Origin: Siderastrea siderea
Taxonomy: Eukaryota; Cnidaria; Anthozoa; Scleractinia; Rhizangiidae
Assembly (NCBI GenBank): GCA_964030785.1
Contig: OZ034967.1
Span: 58,487,665 to 58,551,664 of the forward strand
DNA length: 64,000 nt
Reading direction: 5' to 3'
Made by a program: the position numbers and the translations under genes. The notes under the pieces were generated by a model. That model made no database searches, had not been told where the DNA came from, and was given only the letters and a program-made list of their open reading frames with translations. Numbering within the stretch: the stretch's first letter is position 1; each line of letters starts with the position of its first letter. Below, one piece after another: positions 56,066 through 64,000 of this stretch.

Positions 56066-58184
56066 TCACTGAGAGGGGACCGGAATATTACCAATCTTTT
56101 TTCCGTATTTCCCATGTTTCTCTTCTAGGTGTTTCCGGTACGCTTTCAGGGTGCCAATAAAATGACGCAGGATAGGCACATCACACGTGTAACCGGCATT
56201 TTCATAGCAGCTGATGTAATCTGTAATGGCAGCCAAAGAATCACGGGAAATCCCTTCCCTCATCAAGATCTCTTCTCTAATGATGCATTTCCGCATGGCA
56301 TCTCCAGCACACGGCTCGTAGTTGTCCTCCTCTGTGGGGAGTTAAATTAAATTAAATATACCAATTACACCTCATGCGTCACACTTCACGTTGCTACTAC
56401 TGAAAGGCACTTCTTAAGCCATGACCACGTGCACACTAGATAACATTACGGTCCATTGAATATTTTCGCTTGCATGCGTGTGATTGGTCAAAATACGTCA
56501 TGTGATAATATGTTCCAAGAAAGAGTCGAAAATGTTATATGATATTTCAGTTCCTTAGTGATCATCGGCGTCTCCCAGCCGCCTTCGTCAAGATGGAGGA
56601 GCGTCGACCATTTTGTCTTTGTATTAGACTAGGACATCAACACATGCCATATGGCGAGGTGAAAATTGAACCTGTTTTACTCCAGAAGACTTACTTTATT
56701 TTTGTTGAAAAATAATTATTATTGCTTACCAACATTCACCAAGTTTTCTTTCTCCATCAGGCCTAAAATGAAGACAAAAGTCATCATCTATGACAAATTT
56801 TAAGTGAACTCGTAACCACTACATTTCATATAAAACGCAAAAGTCCCACGGGTCTACCTCGGTGTAAGAATTTGACGAGATTTTCAACGTTTTGTAAGCT
56901 ATTGTTTTGCTGTACGCTATTGTTCAAAATGTTTTGTTTCCTTTGTTTTACGTCATCCGTGACTTTTCACAGGTTCTTACACCGAGGTAAAGACTGTTGC
57001 ACACGGCCCACAAGGGCCACATGTACATGGCGTATATACTTTTAGCTCCGATTTTTCTAAAGATTAAAATAAAGAGAAAGCAAAAACCGTGAAGCACATA
57101 CCTGATTCCATTTTCCTGAGTTCAGCTACCATCAGGTTATTGCACAGGCCGGCTTTCTCTGCAATGTAACTGTGCTGCCAATCATAAACGATCAGGAAGT
57201 GAACGATGTTGGGGAATGGTGACGAGTACTTTGCAGGGTCTACTGCGATAATACACCGTGCAAGTTCCTAAAGGCAACAAATTGCGAGGAAAGAAGGAAA
57301 ATTAGCAAAAGAATTGGCAGATACCGGTTTACTTATCTCTGATTGTGTCACTTCCACAGAAGAAAAAAGCTATCTTTTTAAGGTCCAAAAGTTTTCAGTA
57401 CCATCTGGAGATCCTTCTCAAACCGGCGGAATGACGTTTACAAATATTTTTCACGTGACCATTTGTGGTCAGTGTCATGTGACAGAATGTCCTTGTCAAT
57501 CGCTGAGTCACATGTCTGCTTGTATTTTTCAAAACTGAAAGTGTAAGGAATTGTTTTTTCTCCCCGGTTTATTTCTAGCTTGCAAAAGCTGTAAATTTGG
57601 TTGCCCTGATTCTATCTTAAAACGTGGCTCTAAAGAGTCGAGGTATTGGCATCGCCTGAGGATTAGCCCTGACGGTACGCAACGTGGCATATTCTTGATG
57701 CACTTTTTCTTCTCCTCTCTTCTTAGTTTTAAAGTGAACAAATGTGCTTCTGAAAGGAATAGCAGAATAGAACTCTTTTAACATTTTCAAGTAAGACTTA
57801 TTACAAACATAATTGGTTTTTAATGCACATTTATTCAAGTTATGTCTCCAGAGCTCGATAGTTCTATTTACCAATATAAACCCAGCCCAGCTGGAACCAG
57901 CAGTGGCGGTGGAGAGGATTGCGGTTCAGTAACAAAACACCCACGGAAGCTCATACATAAGCCGGGTAGCAATTCAAGAATCTACGAAATCTTACTCTTA
58001 AGAAGATACATCCTTTTTCTTCGCGGGGACCTTCGCCTGCTAGCACGGCAGAAACGCTTAGGTTCCATCCAGCTTCAGTGCACTTCAAAGCTGCCTTATA
58101 AGCTGACTTGCGTTCTTTTAAAGGCTTGCTTGCAACTGAGGTAATGCTCAAAGCAAATGCGACGCAGACGACCCTTGCAAACAT
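56066..58184 (-). CDS. Small secreted cysteine-containing protein, four exons, family unknown
   Basis: Predicted join on the minus strand: 58184-57996, 57267-57102, 56762-56730, 56331-56066; 217 residues. All introns are GT-AG with donors AAGA|GTAAGA, CAG|GTATGT and TTG|GTAAGC, and phases agree (0, 1, 1). The N-terminus is a clear signal peptide (MFARVVCVAFALSITSVAS). The mature chain has about eight cysteines (in LKCTEAG, KGCIF, ARCIIA, GLCNNL, EPCAGDAMRKC, ISCYENAG, YTCDVP), suggesting four disulfides, and a strongly basic tail (YRKHLEEKHGKYGKK). No transmembrane segment follows the signal. I do not recognise the family. It faces the olfactomedin gene tail-to-tail. Exon 3 is only 33 bases, which could be an alternative exon. 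Confidence 0.82.
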
Positions 58185-58220
58185 GCTGAACCGAATGCAG
58201 TCCTGAAGAAAACAGCGTAC

Positions 58221-58240
58221 ACAATAGTTATAAATTCCTA
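58221..58240 (-). promoter_or_regulatory. TATA-like box of the minus-strand secreted-protein gene
   Basis: Minus strand reads GGAATTTATAACTATTG about 45-50 bases before the ATG at 58184, giving a very short leader of 15-20 bases if used. Confidence 0.4.
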
Positions 58241-58904
58241 CTGGAGGCCCTCACTTCTTAACACCCCAGGCTGGAATAAGTCATGGGAAGAAGCGAGCCC
58301 TACGGCGACCACTTCCGGATAGCTCATTTCAGCTATTACAAACTTGTGGTAGAAAGGATGCATAAATATGAAAAACGTGTAAGTCTCCCCAAAACTCAAA
58401 AAAAAAAATAAGGAACATTCAACGTAAAATAGAGCAACGAGCATGTAGCGAGTAGATTGCACTGTAGATTGCACTGTGCAAGAACAAAAGCCATTTACTC
58501 TATGCATACAACTGTGCTAACAGAGTTACCAAATGTTAGAGATGCTTCAACAACCATAAGCTCGGAAGGATGTTGACCTGCTAAGGGAAAACAGGCTTAA
58601 AGTGCACCTAGCCTCAAAATATGTTTTGGGCTAAAATAAATATCTGCTCCTGTCTCAACTATATTTGGCCTTTTTCTCCTGGAAATTTCACTCTTATTGA
58701 GCCGTAAAAGTTACTAAAACTTGAGGATATTTGATCCACGACCGAGCTAGTGAGGGATATGGGTCTATTTCTGAATTGCCGTCACAAACGTCTTTGCATG
58801 GCTATTTTCAAAGAACTACCGCGATGCAAAACAGTTTGTGACGTCATTTCAGGAATATACCTATGCCCCTACTTGCTCGGCCATGAATCAAATGACGACC
58901 TGGG

Positions 58905-58919
58905 CCAGGTTGTTCAAAG

Positions 58920-58956
<37 letters not shown>

Positions 58957-59048
58957 GTGGATAGTGTACTCTGTATTGTTATCATTTATCCACTGGATAG
59001 CGATTTATCCGGTGGATAGCGTTGTCCACCCTTTGTACAACCGGGCCC
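58905..59048. mobile_element. Palindromic MITE with GGATAACGCTATCCACCGGATAA arms
   Basis: Left arm caaagggtggataacgctat... and right arm ...gatagcgttgtccaccctttg pair along about 60 bases; the centre is near 58975. The smaller palindromes atccaccggat and atccactggat are nested inside. Confidence 0.88.
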
Positions 59049-59096
59049 GTTTTTGTAACTTTATAGGAACATTAAGAGTGGAATTTCCGAGAATTA

Positions 59097-59622
59097 CCGT
59101 GTGGCACTAAATTTTTGCGGGTTCTAATTTTTGCGATTTTTGCGGGTTTTTTATGATCTGCAAAAAAAAGTTCCCGCGATAAGAGATTCCCGCAAAAATT
59201 TACTCCATTGTCGAAATTATATACAAACATCGCCTTTTACACTTTACTTAAACCGTCTCTTTCGTTCACAAACAAAACCAAGCTAGAAACAAAACATTCA
59301 GAAAGAAAACGACGAAATTGCAGTCGGTACACCACAAATGTTTAGCTGTTAAAAGCTTTAAAGAAAGGGATCGTTTGAACTGATTGAACCATTGATTAAC
59401 TGATTAACGTGTCATACATCTACATGTTGTTCACCTGTATTCGATTCAGTTATTTGTATGTTGTAATTCCAAATAGAAGGCAACTTCCCGAAAATCGCAA
59501 AAATTAGTTGCCAGCAAGAAAAAACAATTTTTCCCAATCGCAAAAGTTAGTTCCCGCAAAACACAAAAAATCGCCCATTCGCAAAATTAAACTCCCGACA
59601 AAATTTAGTGCTACACAGTATA
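59097..59622. mobile_element. TA-flanked element with GTGNGCACTAAATTTT ends
   Basis: Left end TACCGTGTGGCACTAAATTT, right end on the other strand TACTGTGTAGCACTAAATTT. The interior repeats ttgcgggttctaatttttgcg on one side and its complement (aaaaattagttg-cgcaaaa) on the other. TA may be the duplication, as for Tc1/mariner-like elements. Confidence 0.75.
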
Positions 59623-60715
59623 TTGAAAAAAGGGCCTAAAATATCTGAGACAGGTGCACGGAAGTACCTAGGCGAAAAGTATTTTTGAGGTTAGGTACAC
59701 TTTAAAATCCTTGAGTTCAGAGAAAGTCTTCTACGAGGACACAACTTCAAGATCGCCCCATGTGACAGAAGTCGGAATCTGGAATCCACGAAATTTTGGA
59801 TATTGGATACAGGAATCCAGAATCTACACTGGTATAGAATCCGGAATGCACTAAAGTTTGGAATCCGAAATCCACCTGTAAGTTGATCGTAAAACCGTTT
59901 GCTGAAAAAAAGATTATAAAAAACGAAATGGAGTGAAAGACCACATGAGATGAGACTGAGGAGAGCACGGAGCAACCCCCACCGGGTACAGGATATAAGC
60001 ATAATGATTGGTTGACTGAATCCATCACACCATCAGCGGAGGTGTCCTTTGACCATACAGCTATGAAGGTTCAGGATACGTATAACAGAGCTCAGTGTAA
60101 CGAAGAAGTTGCATTGGCCATGACAGACGGATTTGTAACTGCAGACGATCATGCATTTTACATGTAAAGGTCATAAAGCCGTGGTACATGGGTCTGCTTG
60201 TACTTGGTTTTCTCTCTCTTTTTTTTTTTTTTTTGATTGTTAAGAGTCAAATAATTTGACTCATGCAGTTAGCACAAATGACATAAAGGAGTCTACAAAA
60301 ATTCTTTCCCGAATTCAGGATATTTCGATCGGCCAGGCCGTTGCTGTATATATGTATATTTTGTACTGAGAAATCAAAAAATAATAACGCACGTGCTTAA
60401 ATAACCTGATGTAAACAGGAGAGAAAGTTTAGGAGAATTCGAGAGTTTGCGTGTCCTTAATGCGAGTATGTTCTACCAAGCACAAAGCAGAAACTTTACT
60501 TTTCTGTTTACCTAGATCGAGATTTAGATCGGAAGAGTCCTGGTAGAGTCTCCTCTTACTTCTTACTTTTGTTTTAAACACACGAACACACGGGAAAATC
60601 GTCCGCCGCGCGTTAGGAGGAAAAGAAGACATAACCTGCGATCAGGCCGAATTTTAGCATCGCTCTCATAGTCTCTTACGTTGGTCGCTCGCTAAAAATA
60701 GGGCCTGGTACAGCT
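59623..60715. other. GGAATCC-rich low-complexity stretch and featureless sequence
   Basis: From 59765 to 59875, ggaatcc/ggaatcyrgaat phrases recur at irregular spacing, probably a degenerate repeat. A T-run lies at 60219-60234. No gene seen. Confidence 0.4.
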
Positions 60716-61559
60716 TGTTTACCATTTACACAGGCAAACCGGTCGGTTTGCCGTTTGGGTCGGTTTGGGCAAATGGTAAGCAAATTTCCGTATTGGGAAA
60801 ATTCCGTTCGGGACTGGCGCTTACCATTTGCAGAAATCCCTACCATTTACCAAAAAATTTGCATGACGGCGACGGCTAACCGGGTCGCAAAACAAAAGCT
60901 TTGATTAACAAAACAACGACTCTAGATCTGCACGTGCGTTATTTTTGGTATATTTCTTTGCCGTTCTGTGCACAACTACAACGTGAAATGACCAGATTCA
61001 ACGTTTTGTGTAGAACGCAAACACACGACGATGAATTTTCGTTTTTATAATAATAATAATAAAAAAATTAAAGTAATAACTTTATTCACGTGTCAAGTGA
61101 TCTAGCGCCCAGTAAAGACAGGGCGCTAATTGGGGACACAGCTATTTTCTAATTAATTTTCTAAATAAGTTCTTCCTGAACTGATACGCCGTCCTTACAA
61201 ATTCAGCTACTGGATAATTCGACTGCATTAGACAGGTTAAACGAGTCGGAATAATCGCCAAGAAGTTTCAAAGATTGTGAAGTCATTTTAAAAGTGACGT
61301 TTTCCTTCCCGTTAAGCTCCCTAATTAATTGTTGTTGGGACAGAAAATGGCTGCGAGAGCCTGAAACTGGTATCAAAGATTAGGTTTGAACAAATGGCAC
61401 ACGAATTTCCGTTTGGAACATTCCGTCCGGGAAAACAGGACTACCTTTTCAGACGTTCTGTTGCTCCCGGAAATTTTCCACTGGAACGACCCGAAAAGTG
61501 GTGTACCATTTACTTTCCAACATGAATTTCCGGAAAGTTGTTGTAAATAGTAAACAACC
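60716..61559. mobile_element. MITE-like element with TTGTTTACCATTTACA ends
   Basis: Left ttgtttaccatttacacagg is inverted at the right as tgtaaatagtaaacaac. Internal repeats of accatttac, aatttccg and ggtcggttt in both orientations suggest two nested MITEs of one family. Non-coding. Confidence 0.6.
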
Positions 61560-61790
61560 ACAATCTCTCACAGGACCTTGTATCGGCGGCCAAATTTTGG
61601 CCGCGGGAATCTCGCAATCTGATTGGTCCCTTAACAATAGAGCTGTCAACGGAAGTAAATTGTTGCGAGACTCGCTCACAAATTCGACGCGACCGCCATC
61701 GCCAAGGAACAAGTCTGCCGAGGTAAAATGTGACGCTTTAATATTCTTGTCGTTCTAGGAGAATTGTCATCATTTCTTTCTCTCCTGAGA

Positions 61791-61852
61791 ATGGCGTTTG
61801 GTTTGACGCAAGCTGTCTCTCACTTGGCGCAGAGAAGTACAGCAACAGTGAA
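61791..61852 (+). CDS. Possible first exon with mitochondrial-type presequence
   Basis: An ATG at 61791 opens a frame MAFGLTQAVSHLAQRSTATV followed by a donor-like GAA|GTATGT at 61853. The composition (hydroxylated and basic residues, no acidic ones, amphipathic pattern) resembles mitochondrial targeting peptides. The upstream region at 61560-61780 is relatively CG-rich. No second exon is visible before the window ends, so this is tentative. Confidence 0.25.
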
Positions 61853-62236
61853 GTATGTATCCCATTTTATCGCATCATGTCTTGAAGTTTTCATTCGAAG
61901 GTTTTCAGCTAGTATTTAACAGAGTAGCGGTTGTTCCGCTTTTTTACGTAACAAAACGAACAGCAGAGGGACTAGTATCTTTCGTCAAGAAAGATCAACA
62001 AGTCAACCGATAATTCAGTTCGAAATAACGGTAAACTGATGTTTAGCGACAGCCGCATTCAGCGAGGTGCTGTATTTGTTTTTACCTAAGTCATAAAGAT
62101 TTTCAGTTTATTCATTCAGTGTTACTAATGTCGTTTTATTGATCTCTGACATTGATATCAAAGGATCTGACTAGTTTTATAACAAATGTTCTTTGTTTTA
62201 AAATTCGCTGCTGTTTAGAGATAAAATTCGCGGAGC

Positions 62237-63323
62237 GATTGCAGAATACCCCACATTACTAGCTACACGGCGTAGCCGGCTACGCGTCTACGCGGCTACA
62301 CCGTCATAATTTATTCATAGCCCTCAAGTTCTCTGGAAAGTGGCTACGCGTCTACGCGGCTACGCCGTTATAATAAATTCAAAGGTCTCTAAGTTCTCTG
62401 GAAAGTGGCTACGCGTCTACGCGGCTACGCCGTTATGATAAATTCATAGCTCTCTAAGATTTCTGCAAAATGGCTACGCGTCTACGCGGCTGACACCGTC
62501 ATAAAATAATAAATTATTTTATACCTCTATTGGTTCTCAGGAACGTAGCTTAGCGTTTATAATCGGTCTTTGGATAGACGTATTTCGTTTCGTTTCTGTT
62601 CTTTTTTCACTGCAACATTTTAAACATTTTCTTAATATAGGAATGAAGATTTTAGAACGAGTCATGTAAACAATAAGCTTATATTTCTGGTTTACAAAGA
62701 ATATTTTTCACTTGTCAGCTATTTTCAAGTTATGGACACACACTTTGTTGGAGAAAACCACAAGACAAATCATAGCCACTGAAAATGTTTATTCTATTAC
62801 TCGAAACGCGTTACATCTAGGTTGGTGATTCATTCGTCCATTCATTGTACAAGAGATCGCAATTCAAGCTTACAAATACCGAATTACACAAAACCAGCTC
62901 AAACAAGCAGTCAAAACGATAACTTACATATTTTTGGGCATCTCCAGGCTTTATGTTCGAATACCAAGGTCATGAAAGCGAACAATCTTCGCATCACCGC
63001 TCAAAGCACAAACTGCGAAAACCACATGGCTGATCAAGATCACGTGACCAACACAACGGGGGTACAGAGGGGCGCGGGCCAACAAACTGTTATTTGACAC
63101 CCCTCCTTCATTTGGGTGCAAAATTGAAAGATTCCTCATAAATATTGTCTATTTTAAAAACTATCAACCAGCGATTAAAAAACTTTGAAATAATTGCTTG
63201 ATTTGTCTGCACTATACAAATAACTCATTCCCAGTCCTTTACTTTACCTGGTACTTGCTCCGACGGCGTAGCCATTTTCGGTGGCTGCGCCGAACAGCTT
63301 CAGTTGCGGGGTATTCTGCAATC
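62237..63323. mobile_element. 1.1-kb element with GATTGCAGAATACCCC inverted ends
   Basis: Left end gattgcagaataccccacat; the right end on the other strand reads gattgcagaataccccgcaa. Just inside are complementary ggcgtagcc/ggctacgcc motifs. An 11-base direct repeat aattcgctgct at 62202 and 63330 lies slightly outside, so the true boundary may be wider. A GC-rich tandem array occupies the left part; no transposase seen. Confidence 0.65.
62262..62500 (+). repeat. GGCTACGCGTCTACGCGGCTACGCCGT tandem array, four units
   Basis: Units of about 65 bases with the CG-rich core gctacgcgtctacgcggcta followed by an AT-rich spacer (ataataaattca-ag-tctctaagttctctgg). The core itself repeats ctacgcg. Confidence 0.85.
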
Positions 63324-63904
63324 TAGCCTAATTCGCTGCTAATCTCAAATATCTATCACTTCTTTGTTTCGAAACGACTGGATACCCTTCTGGAACTAAA
63401 TTAAATTACAAAATACTCGTTTGTTTATAAACGGTTTTATTTATATCTTTATTCTAAAGAATGAAACTGAAGGTATTTCTCTTAATTTCCCGAGTTTTTT
63501 TACGCAAAAAAATCGGTGACAAATGCGTAGAGAATATACCACCTGAAATGAAAGGATTTAAGCATGCAGCATATTTTGGTACATGAAAACCTCGTCGTGT
63601 TCTAAATTTTCATTCAGTTTCAGCTCAGACAGAGCAGCCATGTACAATAACGGAACCTTCAAGTTAGCAATCCTGTAAAATTGAGCGCTAGTGCCTAGAA
63701 GATATATCGTAGCCTGTGATTTTCTTATTTTTGCCAACATTTGCGTGACGTTCTGCTAATTGCCGTTATGGGAAATTTGCATACCGAGGATCGTGCAAGC
63801 AGAAGAAATTTTGATTGGCTGTTTCGTTGAATGTCAATCAATAAAAAAAGTGGGCGGTAGACGTTCCGTAGAAGAATTGTATCAGGCTCTATTTTTCGTT
63901 TCGC

Positions 63905-64000
63905 CCTTCCCGCCGGGTGTCTGTAAAACCCGTAACACCCCGGAACACCCCGGAACATCCCTGGAACACCACCGGAACAGCCCGGAACAGCCCGGAACAA
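63905..64000 (+). repeat. CCCGGAACA short tandem repeat at the window edge
   Basis: About eight imperfect 9-10-base units (accccggaaca, agcccggaaca) run off the end of the window. The minus-strand frame through it is a repeat artefact. Confidence 0.85.

Noticed and set aside
57314..57538. 74-codon plus-strand frame in the first intron of the secreted-protein gene
   Set aside because: Lies in an intron of a consistent gene model and has no features of its own.
63725..64000. 91-codon minus-strand frame at the window edge
   Set aside because: Its start is a translated CCCGGAACA tandem repeat and the rest has no support.

Overview
The window looks like nuclear DNA of a marine invertebrate, most probably an anthozoan cnidarian such as a stony coral. 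The reasons are AT-rich sequence, GT-AG introns, short secreted-protein genes, and a dense, diverse load of transposons (a tyrosine-recombinase retrotransposon, a Gypsy-type LTR element, a Penelope-like fragment with a hammerhead ribozyme, and many fold-back DNA elements). There are no bacterial operons, ribosome binding sites, rRNA, tRNA or CRISPR arrays that I can see. The taxon is inferred, not proven.

Layout. 1-8.5 kb: fragments of host genes, including a plausible first exon at 3278-3489 facing a small minus-strand exon across a short shared upstream region, then a Penelope-like remnant (4710-5015) whose stop codon lies inside a hammerhead ribozyme. 8.5-14.5 kb: a DIRS/Ngaro-class retrotransposon with 188-bp direct repeats, a gag-like gene interrupted by an intron full of minisatellite, a reverse transcriptase/RNase H gene, and a tyrosine recombinase gene cut short by the right-hand repeat. 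17.8-22.5 kb: a complete Gypsy-type LTR retrotransposon with 111-bp LTRs differing at one base, flanked by the 5-bp duplication CTCCT, but with a frameshift and a stop codon in pol. 22.8-24.9 kb: a large fold-back element. 25-38 kb: microsatellites, MITEs, a broken two-exon copy of an olfactomedin gene, and duplicated upstream segments.

38.2-51.0 kb: the clearest host gene, a six-exon plus-strand gene encoding a 339-residue secreted olfactomedin-domain protein. Its fourth intron (9.7 kb) holds a roughly 6.5-kb DNA transposon relic with smaller transposons nested in it, plus a 55-bp minisatellite. Downstream is a diverged tandem duplication of the 3' flank, one copy of which contains a TTAA-flanked insertion that the other lacks. 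56.1-58.2 kb: a convergent four-exon minus-strand gene for a 217-residue cysteine-containing secreted protein of no recognised family. 58.5-64 kb: palindromic MITEs, one possible first exon and GC-rich tandem repeats.

The host genes do not form a pathway that can be read from sequence. The two well-supported ones both encode secreted proteins and are transcribed toward each other. Exon boundaries were deduced by eye from splice consensus, phase and protein logic; none was checked against transcripts.
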